Positions 1 through 6,973 of a DNA stretch of 12,146 nt are shown here, piece by piece. The position numbers were made by a program, and so were the translations under genes. The number at the start of each line of letters is the position of its first letter. Positions within the stretch are counted from its first letter, which is position 1. The notes beneath the pieces were generated by a model. That model had not been told where the DNA came from, did not search any database, and was given only the letters and a program-made list of their open reading frames with translations. The DNA comes from Clostridiaceae bacterium (GTDB taxonomy: Bacteria > Bacillota > Clostridia > Lachnospirales > Lachnospiraceae), in assembly GCA_018378255.1 (NCBI GenBank), contig JAGZXV010000178.1:1-12146 (forward strand), given 5' to 3'.

Positions 1-37
1 TGAAAACCGGCTTTCATCACCAACGGATTCCGCCTGG

Positions 38-76
38 CCCGTCCGCGCCCAAACATCCCGTCCGTCCCCCCGCCCC
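38..76 (-). other. G-run array, predicted G-quadruplex motif
   Basis: Read on the minus strand, this stretch has five runs of three or more G. In order they are GGGG (76-73), GGGGGG (71-66), GGG (59-57), GGG (50-48) and GGG (40-38), with loops of 1, 6, 6 and 7 bases. The first four runs satisfy the usual G3+N1-7 quadruplex rule, and the fifth adds an alternative. It lies about 70 bases past the stop codon of the phosphofructokinase gene, in the sense strand of that gene, so it would be in the 3' part of its transcript. The surrounding 25-80 stretch is far richer in G+C than the rest of the window. Any function, such as pausing, 3'-end protection or a boundary element, is inference. Confidence 0.5.
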
Positions 77-131
77 GATTTTCTGCGTAACTTTCTCACC
101 AAAATCCCAATTTATATTTCCAGCCCACCTC

Positions 132-149
132 AAAACTAGAACATTCTAG
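132..149 (-). terminator. weak hairpin plus T-run at the 3' end of the phosphofructokinase gene
   Basis: The palindrome CTAGAACATTCTAG (136-149) overlaps the TAG stop codon of the phosphofructokinase gene. On the minus strand it is followed by four T (135-132). The stem is only six base pairs with a two-base centre, so as an intrinsic terminator it would be weak. The G-rich element further downstream may matter more for ending this transcript. Confidence 0.25.
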
Positions 150-1360
150 CGGTACAAAAAGACCGGCAGCCCGTCTTTCTCCGGCTGCAGCACATTTCCC
201 TGGATTAGGGGCAGCGCATACTCCAGAAATTCATGGCCGATGTCGGTGCCATTTTTGGTGATCCACTGGAGAGGGAATGGCTTTTCTTTATTGCAGACCT
301 CATTTACATCGACAGTCGTACAGGACAATCCATAATCAGGTCCCAAAGTGCGGTGAAATGCGATCATTTTTCCGGTCTGGCCTTCCAGGGCAGCCAGGAC
401 ACCGTGGGAAGCGGCCAGTATGGCTTCTTCAATATCTGTTCCCGATATGATGGCGGCGCTGCAGCGCTGGCAGACGTTTAATTCTACGGAGCGCACCTTG
501 ACACCTAAACGGTTGCGGACAAAATTTTCAAGGACCTTTCCGCATCCGGTCAGCATTTTGTGGCCAAAAGAATCCAGGCGGGCTTCATCGTCGTATTCAC
601 AGATGAATTTACCGTGGCTGTCAGAAATCCCTTCTGATACACAGACAATTACATTAGGCTGTTTTTCGAGAGCGGTTTCGATGCTGCGGATAAAACTGTC
701 CATATCGAAGTCGGATTCCGGAAGATAGATGAATAAAGGGTTGTCCCCTTCATATTTGCGTGCGAGTTTAGCGGCAGCGGTCAGCCATCCGGCGTGACGG
801 CCCATCAGTTCTACGATGGTGACAGCCTTTTGCTGGTAAACGGAAGCGTCCATGACGATTTCCCGTACCGTATTTGCCACATATTTAGCCGCGCTGCCGT
901 AACCTGGCGTATGGTCTGTGAGGATTAAGTCGTTATCTATCGTTTTAGGAATGCCGATAAATCGGATATCGCTGCCTGATTTGGAAGCATACCGGGATAG
1001 TTTGCTGACGGTATCCATGGAATCATTGCCGCCTATATAAAAGAAGTATCCAATATTAAGCTGGCTGAATTTTTGAAAAAGGGAGGGATAGATGACGGAA
1101 TTAAAATCTTCCGGAAGCTTAAAACGGCAGGAACCTAAATAAGCGGCAGGAGTGAGTTTGAGAATTTCCATATCTTCATCTGAAAGTGTGGTGAGATCCA
1201 TGTAATCATCCCTGAGAAATCCTTCGATTCCATGTATCATGCCATAAACTTTGTCTATTTGTTCTTTATGATTGAGCCCCTCTTTTAAAATTCCGTATAA
1301 ACTAGCATTGATTACGGCTGTAGGGCCGCCGGATTGTCCGACAATAATATTCTTTTTCAT
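146..1360 (-). CDS. 6-phosphofructokinase, pyrophosphate-dependent type
   Basis: A 404-residue phosphofructokinase (PFKA family), acting in the cytoplasm on fructose 6-phosphate to give fructose 1,6-bisphosphate. Visible motifs are the N-terminal phosphate-donor loop GQSGGPTAVIN (residues 8-18), GGNDSMDT (110-117), PKTIDND (138-144) with the catalytic Asp, TPGYGSAAKYVA (151-162) and the substrate-binding MGRHAG (186-191). Asp113 stands where ATP-dependent enzymes such as E. coli PfkA have Gly104, and Lys139 stands where they have Gly124 (PGTIDND). These are the two accepted markers of pyrophosphate as phosphoryl donor, so a reversible PPi-PFK is the best call. The start is supported by AAAGGAG at 1371-1377, about ten bases upstream. 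It is divergent from the GntR-type regulator and has no obvious part in hydroxyacid reduction. I did not assign a gene symbol because naming of this branch varies. Confidence 0.93.
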   Translation of the reverse strand: MKKNIIVGQSGGPTAVINASLYGILKEGLNHKEQIDKVYGMIHGIEGFLRDDYMDLTTLSDEDMEILKLTPAAYLGSCRFKLPEDFNSVIYPSLFQKFSQLNIGYFFYIGGNDSMDTVSKLSRYASKSGSDIRFIGIPKTIDNDLILTDHTPGYGSAAKYVANTVREIVMDASVYQQKAVTIVELMGRHAGWLTAAAKLARKYEGDNPLFIYLPESDFDMDSFIRSIETALEKQPNVIVCVSEGISDSHGKFICEYDDEARLDSFGHKMLTGCGKVLENFVRNRLGVKVRSVELNVCQRCSAAIISGTDIEEAILAASHGVLAALEGQTGKMIAFHRTLGPDYGLSCTTVDVNEVCNKEKPFPLQWITKNGTDIGHEFLEYALPLIQGNVLQPEKDGLPVFLYR

Positions 1361-1425
1361 CTGTGTGAACTCCTTTGTCAGTTAAGAATGTGAAAAAATG
1401 GTTCTTTTTTTATGTCCCAGCTACT

Positions 1426-1454
1426 ATTCTATAATAGGACATCATTCTGCGCAA
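1426..1454 (-). promoter_or_regulatory. candidate promoter of the phosphofructokinase gene
   Basis: On the minus strand, TTGCGC (1454-1449) is separated by 17 bases from TAGAAT (1431-1426). The -10 matches consensus at five of six positions, while the -35 matches at only three. The -10 sits inside a small dyad, CTATT-CTAT-AATAG (1424-1437), which could be a binding site. The -35 ends about 15 bases from the -35 of the opposing regulator promoter, so the two divergent promoters are close enough to influence each other. Confidence 0.35.
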
Positions 1455-1469
1455 CCTTTATTAAATACT

Positions 1470-1497
1470 TTCACAATTGGAATAATTGGTGTATAAT
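1470..1497 (+). promoter_or_regulatory. candidate promoter of the GntR/FCD regulator gene
   Basis: TTCACA (1470-1475; five of six consensus matches) is followed after 16 bases by a perfect TATAAT (1492-1497), about 30 bases before the start codon of the regulator. The spacer contains the inverted repeat CAATT (1474-1478) / AATTG (1484-1488), which could bind a regulator. It does not resemble the TTGTATACTAG motif found downstream, so autoregulation through that motif is not evident here. Confidence 0.55.
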
Positions 1498-1528
1498 ATT
1501 AATAAATTGCTAAGAATGAGGGATATAC

Positions 1529-2218
1529 ATGACAATATATAATAATAGCCAGCCGGCAACCGTAGATGAAGTCTACCAGGATATGTGTGAAAGGATTACT
1601 AGCTTGCAGCTGGAACCGGGGCAGAAGATCAGTGAAAACCAGATCTGTGAGGATTATGGAGTGTCCCGTTCTGTGATCAGAACAGTGTTTACCCGTTTGA
1701 ACCAGAGGAAACTGATAGAAGTATACCCTCAAAGAGGGACTTATATCAGTAAGATTGATTTGGAGTTCATTGCCGATTTGTTATTGTTCCGTACAGCGAT
1801 AGAAAAGGAGGTGCTCTACGAGATTTTTGATACGATGGATATGGGCCAGAGGAAGAATCTGACGGATCAGCTGAAGCTGAATCTGGAACAGCAGAGAAAG
1901 TACATACATTCCAGCACATATGAGCCTGAGTTTAAGCGTCTGGATTCGGAATTTCACAGGATCATGATCGACAGTGTCCAGAGATATAACCTGATGCAGC
2001 TGATGGAAGAGAATATGATCCATGTTACCAGATGGAGGAATTTTGATGTTGTTTTTGACAGGAGAGTCCCGGAACTGATCTGTCAGCATGAGGCGATCTA
2101 TAATGCCATCTGTGACAATGATTTGACAAGATCACTTCGCGCAATGTCCGATCATTTGGAGACAATATCAAAAATTCATGACCGTGCAAAAGCCAAGTAT
2201 CCTCAGTATTTTATTTGA
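1529..2218 (+). CDS. GntR-family transcriptional regulator, FCD (FadR) subfamily
   Basis: A 229-residue regulator with an N-terminal winged helix-turn-helix (about residues 12-75). It shows the typical order of helix, LxPGxxISENQICEDYGVSRSVIRTVF-like recognition segment and wing (QRGTYIS, 68-74). The C-terminal helical FCD domain (about 80-220) keeps the usual metal/ligand set: Asp139 and His143 (LDSEFHRIM), His187 (QHEAIYNAI) and His209 (SDHL). Family members bind small carboxylates or related effectors in this pocket and usually repress adjacent catabolic genes. It lies directly upstream of the hydroxyacyl-CoA dehydratase cluster on the same strand and is probably its local regulator. The likely operators are the GTATAC-containing motifs before the activator and ligase genes. 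A modest ribosome binding site (GAGGGA, 1518-1523) precedes this ATG. The effector is unknown; the pathway's hydroxyacid or a CoA ester is a reasonable guess. Confidence 0.9.
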   Translation: MTIYNNSQPATVDEVYQDMCERITSLQLEPGQKISENQICEDYGVSRSVIRTVFTRLNQRKLIEVYPQRGTYISKIDLEFIADLLLFRTAIEKEVLYEIFDTMDMGQRKNLTDQLKLNLEQQRKYIHSSTYEPEFKRLDSEFHRIMIDSVQRYNLMQLMEENMIHVTRWRNFDVVFDRRVPELICQHEAIYNAICDNDLTRSLRAMSDHLETISKIHDRAKAKYPQYFI

Positions 2219-2265
2219 AATGGTTCGTCAATTTACTCAATTATTAAAAAAATATAAAATATCTA

Positions 2266-2294
2266 TTTACATTTATGACAATATTTGATAATAT
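2266..2294 (+). promoter_or_regulatory. candidate promoter upstream of the dehydratase activator gene
   Basis: TTTACA (2266-2271; five of six consensus matches) is followed after exactly 17 bases by TAATAT (2289-2294; four of six). Transcription would begin near 2301, only about a dozen bases before the hairpin at 2314-2350. A second promoter further downstream, overlapping the GTATAC motifs, is possible, but I could not find a good -35 for one. Confidence 0.45.
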
Positions 2295-2313
2295 ATTACC
2301 AGTAGGAAGAGAT

Positions 2314-2350
2314 TGTTCATGTTATATTTGTGTAATATGAACAGTTTTTT
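2314..2350 (+). terminator. terminator-like or attenuator hairpin before the dehydratase cluster
   Basis: TGTTCATGTTA (2314-2324) pairs with TAATATGAACA (2333-2343) across an eight-base loop, giving an 11-pair stem with one G-T wobble. After one G comes a run of six T (2345-2350). This is the layout of a factor-independent terminator, although the stem is A+T-rich. It may end the regulator transcript (its stop codon is at 2218). Because it also lies just downstream of a candidate promoter for the dehydratase cluster, it could act as an attenuator on that transcript. Confidence 0.6.
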
Positions 2351-2359
2351 GAGGACATC

Positions 2360-2387
2360 TTGTATACTAGAGTTCAAGACATTGAAC
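2360..2387 (+). promoter_or_regulatory. operator-like motif copy 1 with adjoining dyad
   Basis: TTGTATACTAG occupies 2360-2370 and is identical over 11 bases to the copy at 2421-2431. It is immediately followed by a perfect inverted repeat, GTTCAA (2372-2377) and TTGAAC (2382-2387), separated by GACA. GTATAC-centred palindromes are known operators of several FCD-type GntR regulators, for example E. coli UxuR/ExuR. Assignment to the neighbouring regulator is therefore plausible, but it is inferred. Confidence 0.5.
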
Positions 2388-2420
2388 GTTTGAAAATTAC
2401 ACATTTTCTTTTAAGTTGGT

Positions 2421-2438
2421 TTGTATACTAGTATAGAA
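2421..2438 (+). promoter_or_regulatory. operator-like palindrome copy 2
   Basis: TTGTATACTAGTATAGAA contains the perfect 12-base palindrome TATACTAGTATA (2424-2435), and matching outer bases extend the dyad to 18 with one mismatched pair. Its first 11 bases repeat copy 1 exactly. The two copies start 61 bases apart, close to six helical turns, so one regulator could bind both on the same DNA face. It ends about 52 bases before the activator start codon. Confidence 0.55.
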
Positions 2439-2490
2439 GATGTTATTTCTTGCAGTTATTGTTAAAAAATAGACAAAGAGGTCAAAGAAG

Positions 2491-3267
2491 ATGTATACAC
2501 TAGGAATCGACATAGGATCAACTACTTCTAAATGTATCGTTTTAAAAGATGGTACGGACATTTTGGGAAGCTCTATTGTCATCGCAGGAACAGGGACTCA
2601 TGGACCACAGCAGGCGCTTAATGAAGTTTACCGCTCGGCGGGAATTTCAGAAGAAGAGATTGCCTGTACGGTGGCCACCGGATATGGAAGAAAATTGTTT
2701 GAAGGAGCTGATGATGAAATCAGTGAATTAAGCTGCCATGCCCGGGGAGTCCATTTTGTTTTTCCGGAAGTACATACGGTAATTGACATTGGAGGCCAGG
2801 ACGCAAAGGTACTGGCGATTAATGAAAAGGGCAGGATGACAAACTTTTTGATGAATGACAAATGTGCTGCCGGAACCGGAAGGTTTCTGGATGTCATGGC
2901 AAACATTCTGCAGTTAAAAATCGGAGATTTGGAGATTGAAGCCGCTAAGGCTGATACTCCTGTTAAGATATCAAATACCTGTACGGTATTTGCAGAATCT
3001 GAAGTAATCTCACAGCTTGCATCAGGAGTTGCTATTCCGAATCTGGTGGCAGGGATCTGTGAATCTGTAGCGGGCAGGGTTGCAACCTTGGCGAAACGGA
3101 TCGGAATAAAGGAACAAGTGTGCATGAGCGGCGGCGTAGCCCAGAATGGCGGCGTCCGAAAGGCCATGGAAAGGGAATTGGGTGTACCAATTTGTTATTC
3201 CGAGATGGCCCAGTTAATGGGAGCCCTTGGAGCTGCGTTGTACGCATATGATAAAGCAACAAATTAA
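2491..3267 (+). CDS. 2-hydroxyacyl-CoA dehydratase activator ATPase (component A)
   Basis: A 258-residue member of the BadF/HgdC ASKHA-fold ATPase family. The homodimer holds one [4Fe-4S] cluster between subunits and, on ATP hydrolysis, drives a single low-potential electron from ferredoxin or flavodoxin into the dehydratase. Visible features are the phosphate-1 loop GIDIGSTTSK (residues 5-14), DIGGQD (99-104), cluster ligands Cys125 (NDKCAAGTGRF) and Cys164 (SNTCTVFAESEV), and the adenosine loop SGGVAQNGG (213-221). The cysteine spacing matches HgdC, HadI and FldI, and the length is normal for the family. The ribosome binding site AAAGAGGT lies eight bases upstream. The gene leads the cluster and sits 14 bases before the alpha subunit gene, as is common for these systems. 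It is oxygen-sensitive and cytoplasmic. Assignment to the specific substrate subfamily is not possible from sequence alone. Confidence 0.95.
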   Translation: MYTLGIDIGSTTSKCIVLKDGTDILGSSIVIAGTGTHGPQQALNEVYRSAGISEEEIACTVATGYGRKLFEGADDEISELSCHARGVHFVFPEVHTVIDIGGQDAKVLAINEKGRMTNFLMNDKCAAGTGRFLDVMANILQLKIGDLEIEAAKADTPVKISNTCTVFAESEVISQLASGVAIPNLVAGICESVAGRVATLAKRIGIKEQVCMSGGVAQNGGVRKAMERELGVPICYSEMAQLMGALGAALYAYDKATN

Positions 3268-3281
3268 AGGAGGCGTTATTC

Positions 3282-4517
3282 ATGGGTGAAGAGGTTAAGA
3301 AACCAAAGTACACACCGGATCCAAACTCTGCTAAGTACAAACTGAATGCGATTGTGGAAAAGCATTACAGGGAAGTACAGGAAGCGAAAGACAGAGGTGA
3401 AAAGATCGGCTGGTGTGCCAGCAATTTCCCACAGGAGATTTTCCAGACATTGGGAATTAAGGTTTGCTATCCTGAAAACCAGGCAGCAGCGATCGCGGCA
3501 AGAGGTGCCGGACAGAGGATGTGCGAGATATCAGAGGCGGAAGGCTATTCTAACGATATCTGCGCATATGCAAGAATCAGTTTAGCGCATATGAAAGTCG
3601 GTGAGACACCGGAGCAGAATATGCCGCTGCCGGATTTCCTGCTTTGCTGCAACAACATCTGTAACTGTATGATTAAATGGTATGAGAATATTGCAAAAGA
3701 ATTGAATATTCCATTGATTTTAATCGATATTCCGTTTAACCCCGACTATGAGGTATCGGATGCCCAGGTGGCATATGTAAAGGGACAGTTCCTTGCAGCC
3801 ATCAAACAACTGGAAGAGATCACCGGTAAGAAGTGGTCTGATGAGAAGTTCAAGGAAGTTATGGAAATCTCCAACCGTACATCAAGAGCATGGCTGGAAG
3901 CAACTGCTTATACCAAATATACACCTTCACCGCTTAACGGATTTGACCTGTTAAACCACATGGCGGTGGCTGTATGTGCAAGAGGTACGGTAGATGCGGC
4001 AGAAGCATTTGAATGCCTGCTGGAAGAGTACAAGAAAGCTGTAGCAGAAGGAACGAGCACCTTCCGTGCAGAAGAGAAATACAGAATCATGTTCGAAGGA
4101 ATTGCCTGCTGGCCTCATCTGCGTGTAACCGCAACCGGATTAAAATCCCGGGGTATTAACATGGTGGCTACGATTTATGCGGATGCGTTTGGATTTATTT
4201 ATGATGATTTCGATGGTCTGATCAAGGCTTACTGCAGCGTACCTAACTCCATGAACCTGGAAAAATCCAGAGATAAGAGAGATGCGATCGTTAAGAGAAC
4301 CAATACGGAAGGCCTTTTGGTACATACCAACCGTTCCTGCAAGCTCTGGAGCGGATTTATGTATGAGATGAGCCGTCAGATCGGTGAAGACTGCAACATT
4401 CCTGTTACCTCATTTGATGGGGATCAGGCTGATCCGCGTAATTTCTCAGAAGCCCAGTATGAAACCCGTGTTCAGGGCTTAACGGAAATTATGGAAGCAA
4501 ACAAAGGAGGTAAATAA
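3282..4517 (+). CDS. 2-hydroxyacyl-CoA dehydratase, alpha subunit (HgdA/HadB/FldB-like)
   Basis: A 411-residue subunit of the 2-hydroxyacyl-CoA dehydratase family. The heterodimer removes water from an (R)-2-hydroxyacyl-CoA through a ketyl radical to give the (E)-2-enoyl-CoA. Candidate [4Fe-4S] ligands, placed as in the family, are Cys94 (SNDICAYAR), Cys127 (CNNICNCM) and Cys353 (NRSCKLWS). The third ligand region, HTNRSCKLW, is typical. The N-terminal WCASNFPQEI segment (44-53) corresponds to the part that helps bind the substrate thioester. The ribosome binding site AAAGGAGG lies just after the activator stop. The gene is coupled to the beta gene with a gap of only two bases, which supports equimolar synthesis. 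Members acting on lactoyl-, 2-hydroxyisocaproyl-, 2-hydroxyglutaryl- and aryl-lactyl-CoA look alike at this level, so the substrate is open. Confidence 0.94.
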   Translation: MGEEVKKPKYTPDPNSAKYKLNAIVEKHYREVQEAKDRGEKIGWCASNFPQEIFQTLGIKVCYPENQAAAIAARGAGQRMCEISEAEGYSNDICAYARISLAHMKVGETPEQNMPLPDFLLCCNNICNCMIKWYENIAKELNIPLILIDIPFNPDYEVSDAQVAYVKGQFLAAIKQLEEITGKKWSDEKFKEVMEISNRTSRAWLEATAYTKYTPSPLNGFDLLNHMAVAVCARGTVDAAEAFECLLEEYKKAVAEGTSTFRAEEKYRIMFEGIACWPHLRVTATGLKSRGINMVATIYADAFGFIYDDFDGLIKAYCSVPNSMNLEKSRDKRDAIVKRTNTEGLLVHTNRSCKLWSGFMYEMSRQIGEDCNIPVTSFDGDQADPRNFSEAQYETRVQGLTEIMEANKGGK

Positions 4518-4519
4518 TA

Positions 4520-5641
4520 ATGGCAGTAAATGAATTATTAGCTAAATTTCATGAGATTGCTGAATCTCCTAAAAAACAGTTAGACGGATATCTGGCAGCG
4601 GGCAAAAAAGTGGTAGCCTGCGTACCGGTTTATACTCCTGAAGAGATCATCCACTCCATGGGCCTTGTTCCAATGGGAGCCTGGGGAGCAGATACAGAAC
4701 TTAAAGAAGCAAAAAGATATTTTCCGGCATTTATCTGCAGTATTATGCAGTCTGTTCTGGAACTGGGAATTGCAGGAGAGTATAAAGGAATTTCCGCATT
4801 AGTTGTTCCGTCACTCTGCGATTCATTAAAATGTCTGGGACAGAACTGGAAATATGCGGTAAAGGATATTCCATTCATTCCGATGACATATCCTCAGAAC
4901 AGGAACAATGAAGTTGGAAAAGCATTTACAAAAGCGGGATATGAGAGAGTGATTTCCGATCTCACGGTTGCCACAGGAGCACAGTTCAGTGAAGTGGCTC
5001 TGAAAAAATCCATTGAGATCTATAATGAACACAACGCTGTTATGAGAGAACTGAGCGATGTATTGGCTGCTCATCCATCCGTAATGCCGTCACAGAGAAA
5101 TGATATTTATAAGAGCGCATGGTTTATGCTGAAAGAAGAACATACCGCATTGGTTAAAGAGCTTTTAGCTGAATTAAAGGATATGCCTGAGGAAGAAAAC
5201 AACAAGATTAAAGTGGTTACTTCCGGTATTCTGGCAGACAGCCCAAGCCTCCTTAAGATCTTTGATGACAACGGACTTCAGGTTGTGGCAGATGATGTGG
5301 CTCATGAATCCAGACAGTACCGTACAGACGCTCCGGTCATGGATAATCCGGTTGACGCTCTTGCAGAGAAATTTGCTGCTATGGACAACTGTTCTGTTTT
5401 GTATGACGTGGAGAAAAAACGTGCGGATTACATAGTAGAACTTGCTAAGAAATACGATGCTCGGGGGATCATCGTGCTCATGACCAAGTTCTGCGATCCG
5501 GAAGAATTTGATTTCGTTATGATTAAAAAAGCCTGCGAAAAAGCAGATCTCCAGTTAGTTCAGATCGAAGTTGACCGTCAGATGGTAAACTACGAACAAG
5601 CTAATACTATGATTGAAACATTCAAAGAAATGATTCAGTAA
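4520..5641 (+). CDS. 2-hydroxyacyl-CoA dehydratase, beta subunit (HgdB/HadC/FldC-like)
   Basis: A 373-residue partner of the preceding alpha subunit with the same fold. Likely cluster ligands are Cys73 (PAFICSIMQ), a cysteine in the PSLCDSLKCLGQNW stretch (Cys100 or Cys105) and Cys325 (TKFCDPEEFD). The KFCDPEEFD motif near residue 323 is characteristic of this subunit. In characterised enzymes the beta cluster assists electron delivery while the alpha cluster binds the substrate carbonyl; which applies here is family knowledge, not visible. The ribosome binding site AAAGGAGG (4503-4510) lies inside the end of the alpha gene, so translation is probably coupled. The gene is followed by a 75-base spacer that contains a hairpin but no T-run, and transcription may continue into the transporter genes. 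Confidence 0.94.
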   Translation: MAVNELLAKFHEIAESPKKQLDGYLAAGKKVVACVPVYTPEEIIHSMGLVPMGAWGADTELKEAKRYFPAFICSIMQSVLELGIAGEYKGISALVVPSLCDSLKCLGQNWKYAVKDIPFIPMTYPQNRNNEVGKAFTKAGYERVISDLTVATGAQFSEVALKKSIEIYNEHNAVMRELSDVLAAHPSVMPSQRNDIYKSAWFMLKEEHTALVKELLAELKDMPEEENNKIKVVTSGILADSPSLLKIFDDNGLQVVADDVAHESRQYRTDAPVMDNPVDALAEKFAAMDNCSVLYDVEKKRADYIVELAKKYDARGIIVLMTKFCDPEEFDFVMIKKACEKADLQLVQIEVDRQMVNYEQANTMIETFKEMIQ

Positions 5642-5655
5642 AAAACTATCATTGG

Positions 5656-5686
5656 GCGGATTGCGGTGGGTAAGGCTGCAATTCGC
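5656..5686 (+). other. hairpin without T-run between dehydratase and transporter genes
   Basis: GCGGATTGC (5656-5664) pairs with GCAATTCGC (5678-5686), nine pairs with one G-T wobble, around a 13-base loop. No T-run follows, so it does not look like an intrinsic terminator. It may stabilise the upstream message or set a processing point that leaves the dehydratase genes expressed more highly than the transporters. Confidence 0.4.
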
Positions 5687-5716
5687 TGACATAGGAAAAT
5701 ATGGAGGATATTAGGT

Positions 5717-6847
5717 ATGATAGATAAAAATAAAATGCCGGTAGCGATCGGCGTAGCATTTGTATGGTTCACAACACAGTTCGGCGGCGGTTTTGCATCA
5801 GGAAACCAGTTAAGACAGTATTTCGTATCATTTGGCGTATGGGCATTTTTAACCTGCATTATGGCACAGTTCATCGGTGCATTTTATCAGTGGTATGCAC
5901 TGAAGTATGCAAGAAAACATGAAGTATATGATTACAGAAGCTTTAACAACAGCTTTTATGGAAAATATGCTCCTATCTTCTCAAACTTATATGAACTCGT
6001 TTACATCGTTACACTTTGTGTTGCTCCAGCAGCAGCATTCGCAACAGGCGTAAGTACAATGGAAAGTGCATTCGGCATCAACCATTGGATAGGAACTATA
6101 TTCGTAGGCGCATTTATTTTTATCGTAGCTGTTTATGGTACCAACGTTGTTCGTAAAGTTGCATCCACATTGTCAGTATTGATCGTTGTAGGACTTTTCA
6201 TTGTATATGTTCCTAACATCATCGCACAGTGGGGCGATATCACAGCCAATATTTCTGCAAGTGCAGCGAATCCGGCTCCTGCAGGAAAAGCAATCTGGAC
6301 AGGTGTTGTATATGCAGCATTCCAGTTAGCTTCCATCGGCCTTTTGGTTCAGCATTCCAAACCATTCAGCAGTCCTGATGATGCAAAAACATCTATGGTT
6401 TATGGTTTCTTTGTAAATGCAATTATCTGTCTGATGGCAGTGCTTGGCCTTATGGCAATTACCAATGATCCTAACTTTGCAACAGAGAGCATTCCGCTTC
6501 TGATCCTTGTAAATAAGGGTGTTGCTCCATCGTTATTGAGACCGATTATTTCAATCCTTATCGTTCTCGGTTCCGTATCAACCGCAGTTAACATGATCGC
6601 TGGTATGTCTAACCGTGTATGTTCTTCTATCGATAAGAGCTTTGATCCGACTGCAAAACCTGGAATGAACGTTGTTATCGTTACACTGGTATGTACATTA
6701 GTAGCATTTGGTATCGCTCAGCTTGGTCTGAACAAGATCGTAGCTGTTGGATATAAGTATCTTGGTTACCTGACAATTCCTGTTATCATGATTCCTTATA
6801 TTGTACATATGGTAACAACAAAATTTGATACTAAAGATGCTAAATAA
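5717..6847 (+). CDS. YkvI-type multi-pass membrane protein, probable transporter
   Basis: A 376-residue, very hydrophobic protein with about ten predicted membrane segments. It resembles the uncharacterised YkvI family (COG3949), a branch of the APC/LeuT-fold transporters. The first membrane segment contains the broken-helix motif FGGGFASGNQ (residues 22-31), as expected for a substrate- and ion-binding site in this fold. Charged residues are nearly confined to loops, and the C-terminus is short and lysine-rich. Start at ATG 5717 is supported by GGAGG at 5703-5707. It sits between the dehydratase genes and a GntP permease, so a role in uptake of the pathway substrate (an amino acid or hydroxyacid) or export of the reduced acid is reasonable. 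YkvI proteins have no firmly established substrate that I know of, so the transport role is inferred from fold and context. Confidence 0.75.
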   Translation: MIDKNKMPVAIGVAFVWFTTQFGGGFASGNQLRQYFVSFGVWAFLTCIMAQFIGAFYQWYALKYARKHEVYDYRSFNNSFYGKYAPIFSNLYELVYIVTLCVAPAAAFATGVSTMESAFGINHWIGTIFVGAFIFIVAVYGTNVVRKVASTLSVLIVVGLFIVYVPNIIAQWGDITANISASAANPAPAGKAIWTGVVYAAFQLASIGLLVQHSKPFSSPDDAKTSMVYGFFVNAIICLMAVLGLMAITNDPNFATESIPLLILVNKGVAPSLLRPIISILIVLGSVSTAVNMIAGMSNRVCSSIDKSFDPTAKPGMNVVIVTLVCTLVAFGIAQLGLNKIVAVGYKYLGYLTIPVIMIPYIVHMVTTKFDTKDAK

Positions 6848-6973
6848 TGACATTTTTCGTCAGCAGTGATAGTTATACAGGTTATATCTGCGTAATTACA
6901 TCAACTGCCATTTGATAGAAAATAATTATTTGAGATTTTTGTTCAAAAATGTCTGAAGAACAGGGGGTTAATT
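6848..6973 (+). other. 126-base spacer between the two transporter genes
   Basis: This A+T-rich spacer has a short dyad TGAC...GTCA (6848-6862) right after the YkvI-type gene and a weak hairpin ATTTTTG-TT-CAAAAAT (6935-6950). It ends in the ribosome binding site AGGGGG (6962-6967). I found no promoter I would defend and no copy of the TTGTATACTAG motif. It is long enough to hold an internal promoter. Confidence 0.35.

Larger units (their letters stand above)
2219..2490 (+). promoter_or_regulatory. non-coding control region of the dehydratase cluster
   Basis: This 272-base A+T-rich region separates the regulator gene from the dehydratase activator gene. In order it holds a candidate promoter (2266-2294), a hairpin with a T-run (2314-2350), a first operator-like motif (2360-2370) overlapping a perfect dyad GTTCAA-GACA-TTGAAC (2372-2387), a second operator-like motif (2421-2438) and the ribosome binding site AAAGAGGT (2475-2482). 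I see no open reading frame with a convincing start and no known riboswitch core. If the candidate promoter is the real one, the transcript has an untranslated leader of roughly 190 bases. Confidence 0.7.

Noticed and set aside
420..728. 102-codon plus-strand frame inside the phosphofructokinase gene
   Set aside because: Antisense to conserved phosphofructokinase sequence, with no family resemblance of its own.
2219..2490. Possible riboswitch in the long leader before the activator gene
   Set aside because: I could not match the leader to any riboswitch core I know. The only solid structures are the terminator-like hairpin and the operator-like dyads.
2628..3167. 179-codon open frame on the minus strand inside the activator gene
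   Set aside because: It lies entirely opposite a gene with clear family motifs, has no ribosome binding site or recognisable protein features, and reads as a codon-usage shadow.
6935..6950. ATTTTTG-TT-CAAAAAT hairpin before the GntP gene
   Set aside because: A nearly all-A/T stem with a two-base loop in an A+T-rich spacer. It is easily produced by chance and too weak to call functional.
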